64,000 nucleotides of DNA from Desulfonema magnum (GTDB taxonomy: Bacteria > Desulfobacterota > Desulfobacteria > Desulfobacterales > 4be13): contig NZ_CP061800.1 in the NCBI RefSeq assembly GCF_017377395.1, forward strand, positions 5,477,633 to 5,541,632, read 5' to 3'. Shown in pieces: positions 1 to 9,200 of this stretch (within the stretch, counting starts at the first letter, position 1; each line of letters opens with the position of its first letter). The notes below the pieces were generated by a model that was given only the letters and a program-made list of their open reading frames with translations, was not told the DNA's origin and did no database searches. The translations under genes were made by a program, and so were the position numbers.

Positions 1-828
1 GATATTCAGGTCATTGATGAGGGATTTCAGTTCGTCGTCAATAGTCGAGTAAAATTTCAGCGTAAAAGCCAGAATCAGATCCGCTCTGGCATTCCGGTTT
101 TCATCTGCTATGATTTTCCGAAGCACCGTAATATCTTTGCCAAATGCGGGTAATACGTTGAAACCTGCTGTTTCCAGGCGCTGAATCAGATAACTGATAT
201 GCGCCATTTGCCCTTCTATCAGAGAAGATCCAAAGCACATGACACCAATCCGAGGCGCGTTTTTTTTATGTCCTGACTGGTCATACCATTTCTCATACGC
301 CTCATATGAGGTAAAAATTTCATCCGCATCCGGATGATACAGTCGGAGTTCCGGGAGTTTGATCACATCATCGTAATGAACCGGGGCATTAAGTTCCCTG
401 TGAATGAGTTTGTAAACAAGATTTCGGATATTTTTCGGTATCAGATGGCTGTAATACTCCTTAATATCCAAGTCAAAGATAAATCCTTTTGCTTTGAGTG
501 CGTCATCATCCCTCGTGCCTCTGACCGCATAAATTTTTTTTCCTTCAAAGCGGATATGCTGAATCAGATATTCGCTGAGTTCCTGCATCATCACATCCAC
601 GATAATCACTTCAGATTTGTCAACAAAATCGTTTGCCTGTTTATCTCTGGTCAGGTCTTCGTGGGTAAAATACTTTACTTGGATATTTTCAGGAAGCTCC
701 AGTCCCTTCACAGCTTTATTTACCAGATAAGTATTGGCATCAATCACCAGCAGGGAAACGCTGCCGGCGTTTGTAACCGAAGGAATAAGCAGCAGTATGG
801 TTATGACCAGAAGTTTTCTTAAATTCAT
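1..828 (-). CDS. Exported CobN/BchH-family metallochelatase large subunit (N-terminal part)
   Basis: An open frame runs without a stop from an ATG at 828 to the window edge, so only the first 276 codons are visible. The N-terminus is a clear signal peptide (MNLRKLLVITILLLIPSVTNA), which suggests an exported or periplasmic protein, unlike cytoplasmic CobN of aerobic cobalamin synthesis. Residues ~190-235 (PRIGVMCFGSSLIEG, then a helix and NVLPAFG) match the Rossmann-like 'P-x-(I/V)-G-(I/V)...G' start of CobN and magnesium-chelatase H proteins. It is the last visible gene of the riboswitch-controlled cluster with DUF2162, MotA/TolQ/ExbB and DUF2149, a set found together with CobN-like proteins in anaerobes. 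The role is inferred to be cobalt or corrinoid handling at the envelope. The start is supported by the signal peptide; the Shine-Dalgarno (CGGAGAAC) is modest. Confidence 0.8.
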   Translation of the reverse strand, partial: MNLRKLLVITILLLIPSVTNAGSVSLLVIDANTYLVNKAVKGLELPENIQVKYFTHEDLTRDKQANDFVDKSEVIIVDVMMQELSEYLIQHIRFEGKKIYAVRGTRDDDALKAKGFIFDLDIKEYYSHLIPKNIRNLVYKLIHRELNAPVHYDDVIKLPELRLYHPDADEIFTSYEAYEKWYDQSGHKKNAPRIGVMCFGSSLIEGQMAHISYLIQRLETAGFNVLPAFGKDITVLRKIIADENRNARADLILAFTLKFYSTIDDELKSLINDLNI

Positions 829-861
829 TGTGTTCTCCGATTCACAGGATGTCAGGAACAA

Positions 862-905
862 GTCCCCGATGTGTGCTGAAAAAAATTTCAGCACGCCTCG
901 GGGAC
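862..905. repeat. Long hairpin between sdpI-like gene and cobN-like gene
   Basis: GTCCCCGA ... GTGCTGAAA / TTTCAGCAC ... TCGGGGAC form a near-perfect ~20-bp stem. There is no T-run on either side, so it is more likely a processing or stability hairpin than an intrinsic terminator. Confidence 0.5.
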
Positions 906-951
906 TCAGGAACAGGCTCTGCCCGGGTATTTTGCACATCCTCTTATTTCT

Positions 952-1278
952 TCAAAGTTTCTTTGCGTAAAAATAGCTTTCCATTGCAGGGATGATAACC
1001 AGCAGGGGAACGAGTGCCAGCAGGGTTCCCAAACTTTTGCTGGAAAATGGGATAAAAAAAGTGATAATTCCGATGAGGATAATCGGCACAGACCATAAGA
1101 TCATCCGCTTTGCACCATATTTGTTGATCTGATACCAGTTTCTCTCTGATTCGAATGACTTGGCAAACCGAAACCCGTAAAAGCGGTTCATCGGAATCAT
1201 ATCCTTCAACAGCGGAATGCTGATGCAGACAAACAGCACGCCGCAAAAAACATTTGCTATTCCTGAAATGATGTTCAT
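952..1278 (-). CDS. SdpI-family small membrane protein
   Basis: A 108-residue protein. I chose the ATG at 1278 because it is preceded by AAAGGAGCCT, an excellent ribosome-binding site; the longer open frame upstream reads through non-coding sequence. It has about three hydrophobic helices (residues ~2-24, ~58-77, ~82-100) and the motif IPMNRFYGFRFAKSFESE followed by NWYQINKYGAK, which resembles the conserved 'P-x-N-x-x-x-G-x-R...W...N...G' core of SdpI/YfhL-like proteins. SdpI of Bacillus confers immunity to a secreted toxin, but short homologues are widespread and mostly uncharacterised, so immunity is not claimed. It lies between the DUF2149 gene and the cobN-like gene on the same strand and may share their transcript. 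Confidence 0.7.
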   Translation of the reverse strand: MNIISGIANVFCGVLFVCISIPLLKDMIPMNRFYGFRFAKSFESERNWYQINKYGAKRMILWSVPIILIGIITFFIPFSSKSLGTLLALVPLLVIIPAMESYFYAKKL

Positions 1279-1738
1279 AGGCTCCTTTCCCAAATTATGC
1301 GGTGAGACGCGTATCCTGGACCTATCTGTTTTTTTGAAAAGAAATGCCGGGCGCTGTCGGGTCCATCCTATTGACCAGCGGCCCTTGCGGGTACCGCGCA
1401 CCCGGCACGTCTTTACTAAAAAAAAAGTTTCTGCCTTCAAAAAACGTTTTTTTTTACTGTATGGGAAATTATAAAATTCGATAAGAGGTACAAGGAAGTA
1501 AGATAAGAAAAGGAAGAAAGTTCCTTTTCTTTTTCTTACCTGATTTCTTTGTGGTTCTGTTTTTTTATAACTCGATAATCAAGTTTTTCCCGGATGACTG
1601 AAATTTACTGATAATTTTCACAGAGATTTTCCGGCCCGGCCGGGAAAGCAGGAATAACAGGCTTTTGTCGAAATCGGCTCATAAAAAATTAATCATCGAG
1701 TTACACAAAATCCCCGTAGCAAAAAAGAGGGGCATGTT
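1279..1738. other. 460-bp intergenic stretch with two inverted repeats, no gene seen
   Basis: I see no supportable gene. The stretch holds an imperfect hairpin at 1498-1539 (arms GTAAGATAAGAAAAGGAA and TTCCTTTTCTTTTTCTTAC) and a MITE-like inverted-repeat element at 1567-1703, listed separately. A GC-rich stretch at 1346-1410 is unlike its surroundings and unexplained. Confidence 0.6.
1567..1703. repeat. MITE-like element with TAACTCGAT terminal inverted repeats (copy 1)
   Basis: The ends TAACTCGATAATCAAGTTTT and its inverted partner (AATTAATCATCGAGTTA) bound 137 bp with no coding capacity. A second copy with the same ends is at 61082-61223. Confidence 0.5.
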
Positions 1739-2098
1739 TTAATCCTCAGGGACATAGACCACGCTTCCGTCCTCCAATTTATAGGCAATGCCGAGACGGT
1801 GCCCCCGTCCCTTGGCTTGTTCTTTGGAAACTTTCATGGCCTTGACCTTTTTCCCTTTTTTCGTGATAATCTCCATCTCTCCGTTAGCACTTTGCTTCAT
1901 AATGGTCATATCTGTGTTCTGATCAAAGAGGTCCTGGAGATGATAGGCTGAAAAGAGTGTGAGAAGCAGCCCCACGATAAAAACCAGACCGATGTCAAAG
2001 AGATTGGCAATGCCAGTAAGGGGATCATTGTCCGTAAAGGCCTGCGCGCCAAAAGACTTTTTTCCTGTGCTGATTCTCCTTTTTTTAAAATACTTCAT
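1739..2098 (-). CDS. DUF2149 protein (ExbD-like partner of the MotA/TolQ/ExbB protein)
   Basis: A 119-residue protein starting at the ATG at 2098, which overlaps the stop of the preceding gene as TAATG, a translational-coupling arrangement. The order is a basic N-terminus, a conserved-looking AFTDNDPLTGIANLFDIGLVF segment, one membrane helix (~residues 33-52), then a small soluble domain ending in GIAYKLEDGSVVYVPED. This is the layout of the DUF2149 family, which accompanies MotA/TolQ/ExbB proteins in anaerobes. The single N-proximal helix plus periplasmic domain resembles ExbD/TolR. By inference it forms the second half of a proton-driven envelope motor that could energise corrinoid or cobalt uptake. 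Confidence 0.75.
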   Translation of the reverse strand: MKYFKKRRISTGKKSFGAQAFTDNDPLTGIANLFDIGLVFIVGLLLTLFSAYHLQDLFDQNTDMTIMKQSANGEMEIITKKGKKVKAMKVSKEQAKGRGHRLGIAYKLEDGSVVYVPED

Positions 2099-2700
2099 TA
2101 CTCCCTTTCTCCGCCTGCCAGCAGTTCTGTTGCAAGTTCCATATGTTTGATGTCTTCTTCCACCCATCTTCTTTTGACGGTGTAGAAAAAGAAGGATAAC
2201 ATCCCCACTGCAAGCCCCACCACCGTGGTGGTAAAGGCGATGACCAGATCGGTCGAGAGCTTGGTCATATCCCCCTGTCCCAGCGCGGCCAGTCCCGTGC
2301 CCATGGGAATAAGGGTTCCGATCAGTCCGAGACCTGGCGCGAGTCTGACCATTATTCTCAGCATATCCATGGATTTCCACATCCTGAGCGTACTCTCCTG
2401 GAAAATATTTTCAACCTCCGGTTCTGTCATCTCGTTTTTGTTAGCCAACGCTTCAAGCGTCTGCGTATAATGTGCGACCCGATGAGAGAACATGCTCCGG
2501 TCTTTCCCCTGTCTGATAATATGGGGAAGCTGGACAGGTTCATATTTTGTGAATCGCAGTCTTTCGAGCCATTCAGCGAAAAAAGAACCTGAAAATATCA
2601 TGATCCACAAGGTTGCGATCACAAGCAGAAACAAAACCGGGTAGAGAAGCGAAGATGCAATAAGGTAAATAAACGATTTCAATATCGCGCCGATATCCAA
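2098..2700 (-). CDS. MotA/TolQ/ExbB proton-channel family protein
   Basis: A 200-residue inner-membrane protein with three membrane helices: one near the N-terminus (~8-36), then a cytoplasmic loop, then two at ~118-145 and ~155-178. The motif RLAPGLGLIGTLIPMGTGL followed by VIAFTTTVVGLAVG is the signature of the ExbB/TolQ/MotA channel core. The start overlaps the end of the upstream DUF2162 gene by 22 nt and its stop is coupled to the DUF2149 gene, so the three are one operon. In known family members five ExbB subunits surround ExbD and convert proton flow into mechanical work on an outer-membrane partner. No TonB is visible in this window. Confidence 0.85.
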   Translation of the reverse strand: MDIGAILKSFIYLIASSLLYPVLFLLVIATLWIMIFSGSFFAEWLERLRFTKYEPVQLPHIIRQGKDRSMFSHRVAHYTQTLEALANKNEMTEPEVENIFQESTLRMWKSMDMLRIMVRLAPGLGLIGTLIPMGTGLAALGQGDMTKLSTDLVIAFTTTVVGLAVGMLSFFFYTVKRRWVEEDIKHMELATELLAGGERE

Positions 2701-3449
2701 TGTCCAGTCCTCCTGATTTTTCTGATCATAGACAAATATCCGAACAAAAAAGCGGATACTATGACCGTATAAAGTGAAAACGATTGTCCAACACTTATCA
2801 GTTCTTTGTTGGTATTATACTTTGCCAGCCGATAAATCTTATCAATATCCCCGAACTGAGGCATAATGAGTACGGCAAGAACAAAATAAACAGCAATGAA
2901 AATCATAAAACCGCCCAGCATGGATTCCGGATAGATCTCTGATTTGCCTCTCCAGAAACTCAGTATGAGCAGGGTGACGAGGCTTATCCCCATAAAGCCC
3001 TGGTATGCAAACAATACAGGCCAATGCCCCGAACTCGGAAAGAATGCCACGAGGAAGCCCGCACTGAAAAAAATTGTCATCATGCACACGGGGCACGGAA
3101 CAGCCAGCATCAGCCATGCGTGACTCCCGTGTTCTCCGTGTTTTTTCTTACTTGTTAAAAGAAAGATACCCCATATGAACAGGAGACCTGCCATGAGAAC
3201 ATGAATAAATATTCCCGATTGTAAGACTGTCTGAAGCGTATCAAAATATTCAATGATATGCGTGGTGCGAAGAATGTAAGAGGATATCATAAATATCAGA
3301 AAATAACTTATGCCAAAGACAGACAAAAAAACGAGCCTGATTCCCATGGGTTTTTTCTGACTCACAAAATAGTGAAGCCCTACGCCGCTTTTCAACGCAA
3401 AAAGACCGATGGAAAACGCCAGACCCAGAATCAACGCTTTAAGTTCCAT
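2679..3449 (-). CDS. DUF2162 integral membrane protein, predicted transporter
   Basis: A 256-residue protein with about seven hydrophobic helices and the segment AVPCPVCMMTIFFSAGF, which carries a Cys-x-x-Cys in a membrane helix. This layout and operon position match DUF2162 ('predicted transporter'), which sits with MotA/TolQ/ExbB, DUF2149 and CobN-like proteins. It is the first gene after the cobalamin riboswitch and its terminator, so its expression should fall when cobalamin is plentiful. A role in cobalt or corrinoid transport is inferred from the riboswitch and neighbours. Confidence 0.75.
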   Translation of the reverse strand: MELKALILGLAFSIGLFALKSGVGLHYFVSQKKPMGIRLVFLSVFGISYFLIFMISSYILRTTHIIEYFDTLQTVLQSGIFIHVLMAGLLFIWGIFLLTSKKKHGEHGSHAWLMLAVPCPVCMMTIFFSAGFLVAFFPSSGHWPVLFAYQGFMGISLVTLLILSFWRGKSEIYPESMLGGFMIFIAVYFVLAVLIMPQFGDIDKIYRLAKYNTNKELISVGQSFSLYTVIVSAFLFGYLSMIRKIRRTGHWISARY

Positions 3450-3494
3450 AATCCGATTCCTTAGTTTCCTTATTTTTGTTTTACTGACTCAGGG

Positions 3495-3617
3495 CTGTAC
3501 ACAGGACAAAAAAGACAGGCGGCAAAGAAACCCGGCTTTTTTCCCCGGATGAGGCGGTTTCCCCTGTCGGAAAAAGCCGGGTTTCTCCGGCACTTATCTT
3601 TTTTGTCCTGTACACAG
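3495..3617. repeat. Nested palindrome of the GAAACCCGG family
   Basis: Outer arms CTGTACACAGGACAAAAAAG and its inverse flank an inner GAAACCCGGCTTTTT / AAAAAGCCGGGTTTC palindrome. It lies in the leader of the riboswitch operon between terminator and start codon. Relatives occur at 6103-6249, 14645-15179 and 30771-31033. Confidence 0.7.
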
Positions 3618-3666
3618 GATTCAGGGGAAAAACACCCTGTTGTCTTATTTAGCAAATTTTTACGGC

Positions 3667-3708
3667 AAAAAAAATCCCCGGAATTCGAAATGATTCGAAT
3701 CCGGGGAT
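3667..3708 (-). terminator. Intrinsic terminator of the cobalamin riboswitch expression platform
   Basis: On the minus strand a strong hairpin (ATCCCCGGATTCGAAT / ATTCGAATTCCGGGGAT, imperfect in the loop) is followed directly by eight Ts. It lies about 55 nt downstream of the riboswitch aptamer and 220 nt before the first gene, the position expected for transcriptional attenuation. Confidence 0.8.
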
Positions 3709-3762
3709 ATCCCTTTTTTTATCCTCATGATCCAAGAGCCGCCTCTGCCAGTAAAGGCTGGT

Positions 3763-3940
3763 TCTCTTTCCGTCCGGGCAGGTCTTCTGACTCTCGGATC
3801 ATCCTAATGATCGCGCCTTCCCATCCGTCTGACTGACGAACAGTGGCATTTTGCGGCCTTAGTTCCCGATCACAGCGGCGGGTCCGTTCCCGATTCTCAC
3901 GGGATTCCCTATTAAGCGAACTACGCACCCGAACGGCGTT
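3763..3940 (-). promoter_or_regulatory. Cobalamin (B12) riboswitch
   Basis: Read on the minus strand, the stretch has the cobalamin-aptamer landmarks in order: GGGTGC near the 5' end, GCTTAATAGGGAATCCCGTG, AGAATCGGGAACGGACCCGC, CCGCTGTGAT, and the B12-box-like GAGTCAGAAGACCTGCC at the 3' end. The flanking CCGTTCGG / CCGGACGG can pair as stem P1 with one G-U. It precedes the DUF2162-MotA-DUF2149-cobN-like cluster with a T-tailed hairpin between them, so binding of cobalamin should promote termination. Confidence 0.93.
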
Positions 3941-4429
3941 TCATTTGAAATCAGCAGATTGAAAAACAACTGTTATGCTCGGTTCGGATTGAAAAATTCG
4001 AACCGGCCCCGCAAAATTGCCAATTCAACCGAATGCCAGTCTGCTGAAAACAGGTAATTAATCTGTATATTAAAACGAAACGTAAAAGTCAATATTTTTT
4101 TCTCTTATTACGGGCGCTGTCTCTTTTAGCGCGCATAAAAGCATAAGATGCGCAGTCATAGCGGACAGATGAAGCAGGAATCAGACGATGACCGGCTGCC
4201 CCGTTTGTCTGAGAGCTTCCAAAGCAGCATCGGAAATCCCTCTGATTTCGATCTTTTACTGTTTGCCGCGGAAGATCTGCCGAAAGAAGAATGTGAATAT
4301 TTTGCTGCAATTCTGACAAACGCATTGGTTTCTTAAATAATCGGAAAATCAGAACACATCACCCGGGGCTGCTCGTGCCAAGATAAATCCGGATCAATGG
4401 GAACGGGCGTAAGTCTGTGAAATTTGATT
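3941..4429. other. Divergent intergenic region, no confident gene
   Basis: This region separates the riboswitch operon from the ALDH gene. It holds a hairpin near 3980-4010 (GGTTCGGATT / AATTCGAACC) and short open frames on both strands at 4089-4336, none with a convincing start or family resemblance. The promoter of the riboswitch operon should lie here but I cannot place it. Confidence 0.5.
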
Positions 4430-4458
4430 TTGACTTTATTGCTGAACAGGGCTATAGT
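4430..4458 (+). promoter_or_regulatory. Sigma-70-like promoter of the ALDH gene
   Basis: TTGACT (4430-4435), a 17-bp spacer and TATAGT (4453-4458) give a near-consensus promoter. Transcription would start near 4465, leaving a ~58-nt leader with GGGAGG before the start codon. Confidence 0.7.
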
Positions 4459-4522
4459 ATTCACATGCCATTTTGAAGATCGGATAGATAATATCATAAT
4501 GTTAAGATGATGGGAGGGTGAT

Positions 4523-6055
4523 ATGATGAAAGCAATTCTTGAAAAGCTGGACGTGCCGGATGAGCAACAGGGCGCGGGCACTGGTTCCTGGCTGAAATGT
4601 GCCGGGAAGATCATGGAATCCTTTTCCCCCATTGACGGCCGGGTCATTGGGAAAATTCGCTGCGCGGGGAAAGGCGATTATGAGGAGGTCGTAACCCGCT
4701 CTGTCAGAGCCTTTGAAGAATGGCGAATGGTTCCCGCGCCAAAACGGGGCGAGATTGTCCGTCAGATCGGCGAAGCCATGCGAAAGCACAAAGAAGACCT
4801 CGGCGCGCTGGTGAGCCTTGAGGTGGGAAAGATTCGTGCGGAAGGGGAAGGCGAAGTTCAGGAGATGATTGATATTACAGATTTTGCTCTGGGTCAGTCC
4901 CGGATGCTTTATGGTCTGACCATGCACAGCGAGCGCCCTGAACACCGCATGTATGAGCAATGGCATCCTCTCGGGCCTGTGGGGGTGATCACCGCTTTCA
5001 ATTTTCCTGTGGCTGTATGGTCCTGGAACGCGATGATTTCCCTGGTTGCCGGTGACACGGTGATTTGGAAACCTTCTTCCAAAGCCCCGCTCACAGCCAT
5101 TGCCATCATGAAAATCGCATGGCGTGTGCTGCAAAAAAACGGACTTCCCGAAGGTGTCCTCAGCCTGGTGATCGGGGACCGGAAAGAAATCGGAGAAACA
5201 TTTATCAAAGATCAGCGGATTCCGCTTATTTCAGCCACGGGGAGTGTCCCCATGGGGCGGCATATCAGTGAGGTGGTCGCGGGCCGTCTGGGAAAAACCA
5301 TTCTGGAGCTTGGCGGAAACAATGCCATTATCGTCGCGCCCAGTGCGGAACTTAATTTGGCTGTCCGGGGCATTGTTTTCGGGGCTGTGGGAACCGCGGG
5401 TCAGCGATGCACCACCACACGGCGCATCATTGTTCATAAGGATATTTTCGGAACCCTTGCCGAGCGTCTTGTCAAGGCATACAAACAGGTTCCCATTGGA
5501 AATCCGCTTGAAAAAAATATTCTCATGGGTCCGCTGATTGACCGGGCTGCTGTGGATGCCATGCAAAAGGCACTGGAGGAGATCAGAAACCAGGGCGGTA
5601 AGATTCTCTGCGGAGGAGAGGTTCTTTCAGGCGATGTTTTTGACGCGGGAACTTATGTCACGCCCTGTATCTGCGAGATCGGACCGGATGCTCCTATTGT
5701 AAAGGAAGAAACATTTGCCCCGATTCTTTATATGATTCGGTATGACACGCTGGAAAAAGCCATTGCATATCAGAATGATGTTCCCCAGGGGCTTTCTTCT
5801 GCAATCCTGACCAGAGACCTTCCGGAGGCGGAAACATTTCTGAGCCACCGGGGCAGTGACTGCGGTATCGCAAACGTCAATATCGGAACCTCGGGGGCGG
5901 AGATCGGCGGAGCATTTGGCGGAGAAAAAGAAACCGGCGGAGGGCGGGAATCCGGCTCTGACGCATGGAAGGCTTATATGCGCCGTCAGACCTGCACCAT
6001 TAACTGGTCCAAAGAGCTTCCGCTGGCACAGGGAATTCGTTTTGATGTGGACTGA
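4523..6055 (+). CDS. ALDH7-family aldehyde dehydrogenase (2-aminoadipate semialdehyde dehydrogenase type)
   Basis: A 510-residue soluble NAD(P)-dependent aldehyde dehydrogenase of normal length. The cofactor-site motif is TAFNFPVAVWSWN (Asn160), the general base is in ELGGNNA (Glu262), and the nucleophile is in TAGQRCTTTRR (Cys296). The QRCTTTRR context and the ending of the chain are typical of the ALDH7 group (antiquitin, L-piperidine-6-carboxylate dehydrogenase), which oxidises alpha-aminoadipic semialdehyde in lysine breakdown or related osmolyte aldehydes. Substrate is inferred from the family only. It starts ATGATG after GGGAGG. It is a single-gene unit with its own promoter, pointing away from the riboswitch operon. 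Confidence 0.88.
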   Translation: MMKAILEKLDVPDEQQGAGTGSWLKCAGKIMESFSPIDGRVIGKIRCAGKGDYEEVVTRSVRAFEEWRMVPAPKRGEIVRQIGEAMRKHKEDLGALVSLEVGKIRAEGEGEVQEMIDITDFALGQSRMLYGLTMHSERPEHRMYEQWHPLGPVGVITAFNFPVAVWSWNAMISLVAGDTVIWKPSSKAPLTAIAIMKIAWRVLQKNGLPEGVLSLVIGDRKEIGETFIKDQRIPLISATGSVPMGRHISEVVAGRLGKTILELGGNNAIIVAPSAELNLAVRGIVFGAVGTAGQRCTTTRRIIVHKDIFGTLAERLVKAYKQVPIGNPLEKNILMGPLIDRAAVDAMQKALEEIRNQGGKILCGGEVLSGDVFDAGTYVTPCICEIGPDAPIVKEETFAPILYMIRYDTLEKAIAYQNDVPQGLSSAILTRDLPEAETFLSHRGSDCGIANVNIGTSGAEIGGAFGGEKETGGGRESGSDAWKAYMRRQTCTINWSKELPLAQGIRFDVD

Positions 6056-6102
6056 CAAAAACAGGGAGTGTCAAACTTACGTTTAGCTGCTTTAGCTAAA
6101 AT

Positions 6103-6249
6103 GTAAATATCTAACCATAAGTTTTTTATAAAAAGTTGCAGCAGGGGAAGAAACCCGGTTTTTTCCTGCGAAGAAGAGGATCATCCCGGGGAAAAAACCC
6201 GGGTTTCTTTTCCGGATAGATATCAGAAAACTTATGGCGTGGTACTTAT
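6103..6249. repeat. MITE-like element of the GAAACCCGG family with CCATAAGTTTT ends
   Basis: The ends (CTAACCATAAGTTTTT on the left, AAAACTTATGGCGTGGTACTTATT on the right) are inverted relative to each other. The core carries GAAACCCGG / CCGGGTTTC. Its right end abuts the stop codon of the C10 protease gene. A related element with the same ends starts at 14645. Confidence 0.6.
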
Positions 6250-9200
6250 TATTCCGCTGCTGCTGCTCGCAGGGCATAAACAGCTTCTGCCAGACTCACA
6301 TGGCTGTTGTCGTCAATATCTGCTTCGCATAAGCTGTAATCCGAACGAAACATGGACGGATGCTCTCCGGCCAGTATTTGCAACGTCAGGATAGCATCTG
6401 TCAGATCCAGCAGATTGTCCGCATTGATATCGCCCTTCCGAACAGTTTTCAGCGTTGCGGAACCTGTATCCCAGTGACTATATTCACTGGCATCCGCTCC
6501 TGAGGTATTTATCGCCGCCCTCACCCGGTAGTAATATATCTCGCCTGGCGTGACCGATGTATCATCAAACATTGTAATGGATTGCCAGTCTGTGAGTGCT
6601 TCTGATTCCTCTGAATTCTTGTTTATGCCGCGATAAATTTTGTAATACGCCGCGCCCGGCACCGCACACCAGGTAATACAAACCTTGTCCTGATATGTGG
6701 CACCGTCCGTGGCTGAGACATTTTCCGGAGCCGGAGCTGGTATTTTCTCAAAACTTACGGAGATGACATGGTTTTCCCGAATATTGCTCAGGGTGTACTG
6801 ATGATTTTCGATCTCCGCTTTTTTGTCCTCTCCGTTATCTGTAAACACAGCCACCCGGAATCCGGAATCCGGCATGAGTGTGAACGTCTGGGCGGACGCT
6901 TCATTCACCTGAAATGCTGTTCCCGGTTCTATGTTTCCGTTTTCGCCGGTCACTTCAGGCGTCAGCATGTATATGACGGGATCAGGAACGGAGATGCTTT
7001 CAAGCCGGGAGTAAAGGTCATCAGGGGTCTGAGTGCCGGTGGTCCGATCCAGATATGTCTCACTGTCATCCGGATCAATGCAGCATATCAGCGGCAGCAT
7101 ATAATTTCCCAGGCCCGAGGCATATGGATAATAGTCCGTAGTTGAATCCACATCACAGAACCAGAGGATAAAAGCATCAGAGAGCAGGTTATTAACCGGA
7201 GGAGATAAGGATTCGCAGACTGTATCGCGCATATATGTGGTATTGCCGCATATCTCGCGTCCCGCAAGAAGCAGAACTTTTTTATCCTCTGCCTGTGCTT
7301 TGGAAATCGCATCTGCTTTGGAGGTCAGCCAGATCAGTTCCTCTGACTCCGGAGTCTCCTCAAAAGCCACACAGATCACATGGTTTTCCCGAATGTTACT
7401 CAGACGGTACTCATTATTTGCCAGTTCCCCTTTTTTATTTTCTCCGTTATCTGTGAACACAGCCACCTGATAACCGGGATCCGGCCTGAGCGTAAATACC
7501 TGAGTCGAACCTTGCTTTGCTTTTAATTCGCTCCCCGGTTCTATGCTCCCGTTTCCGCCGGTTATCTGCGGTTCCAACGTGTAATATGTGGCAGAAGGAC
7601 CTGAACCGTCATCAAGTTCCAAGAGTTCGGCAATAACATCTATGTCTGTATCCGCATCCGGACAACTGACAAACAATGTGTAACTGTTATCTCCGTCCTC
7701 ATTATAGGAGAAAGACATTCCCCATTGTCCGGGATTTTCCTCCAGAGAATTTCCGATGAAACAGACATCTCTTTCAAATTGGTCTTCGATGGTCTGACAC
7801 CCCGGATTCACCAGGTAATTTCCTTCTGAATCCAGAACCGATTTGAAACCATATCCCCAGATGCTGCACTCTCCGTCCAAAATCACCTTGTGCGTGTTAA
7901 AATCCTCCTGGCTGTCAAAAACACCATCTATGGTAAATTCCTTGCCAAAGGATATTTCTTCATTGACTGACAGTACCCTGAATGTTTTCTTTGCTCTTTC
8001 ATCTCCTGATTTTGCCTTTACCTTGATTTCGCTGATTCCGCTGTCCAGGGGGGTAATTGTCAGTATATTTCCGTCCAGATTCACCGCGGCCGCATTCTCA
8101 TCACTACTTACGGCCTTAAACGATATGTCATCTCCGTCTTCATCCAATGCGTCAATGCGTATTTTATGCGGCGATGAAATGATCAGGTCTTCAAAATCGT
8201 TGGTAATCACTGGCGGAATATCACGGGCTTCAATTTGTGAAATTTCATCGGCAGTTAATGTTTCAGTTGAAATTTCAGCCATATAATCCGCAGAATCCGC
8301 TTCATAAGTATAATGCCATCCGTCTTCATTCCTCAGAGAAATTTTGACTGCGTACTTCCCCGCAGGCAGGCTGAGGTTTATGGTATCATCCTGTGAGATA
8401 AGCAGTTCCCTGTCCGCATTATAAACCATAATATAAAAGCCCTGGTAATACCCTGATGATCCGGTGATTTGGGTGGAACCTTTAAGATAGACTTCATAGC
8501 TGTCCATGTCATACTGATCATTAAACCTTCCTGAAATGGAGAAATTTTCAATCGTGTCTGTATCTTCCAAATTGACATAGCAATTATTTTTTTCAGGACT
8601 GCATGGCCTGATATTGTATATCATGTTCAAATTCGGAGGAAACGTATGGGAGTTGGTCACAACAGTATCGTTGAGATAGTAATACTCATCACCACTTCCT
8701 CCCCAGCCCATGTTGATGTGAATTTTTTTACCGGTCGGATCCGATGCATACCCATCAGCGACCGTGACATGACAACCAACAAAACTTAACAGAACCGGTC
8801 TTTCATCATCTATCTCACTTCTGAGGGTTTCAAAAAACTGATCTTCATCATCATTGGTCATTTCGTCTATGCCTGTGGCATATCCGAAATTTTCTGTCAG
8901 CGCCCGGATATCAGTCGAAGCTGAGGAGCCGTTAAGCCCGTAATCCGCGTGATTGACTATGCTCAGGTCTCTCATGAGCAAGGCAATTTCATCCTGTATA
9001 TATTCAGGGGTGCTGGTATTTATGGAATCCGGCATAATATCCCAGTTATACGTTTTATATAATATGGCTTTGAACACCTGACCATTCCAGTGATGCGTGA
9101 CAACGCCATTGGCTTTCCGAGGATGATTGTAATACTTCATTATCTGTGCCTGGGCTGCCTGAGCGCAACCTGCCCAGACATGCTCATTGTTAATTTTTGG

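Noticed and set aside
862..905. Intrinsic terminator before the cobN-like gene
   Set aside because: The hairpin is strong but has no T-run on the minus strand.
334..970. Plus-strand open frames opposite the window start
   Set aside because: They run antisense to the CobN-like gene, whose frame has a signal peptide and family motifs.
4089..4336. Small open frames on both strands between the riboswitch and the ALDH gene (one minus-strand frame reads EIRGISDAALEALRQTGQPVIV, slightly antitoxin-like)
   Set aside because: The antitoxin-like stretch has a stop right after it and no start or ribosome-binding site; no frame matches a family I recognise.
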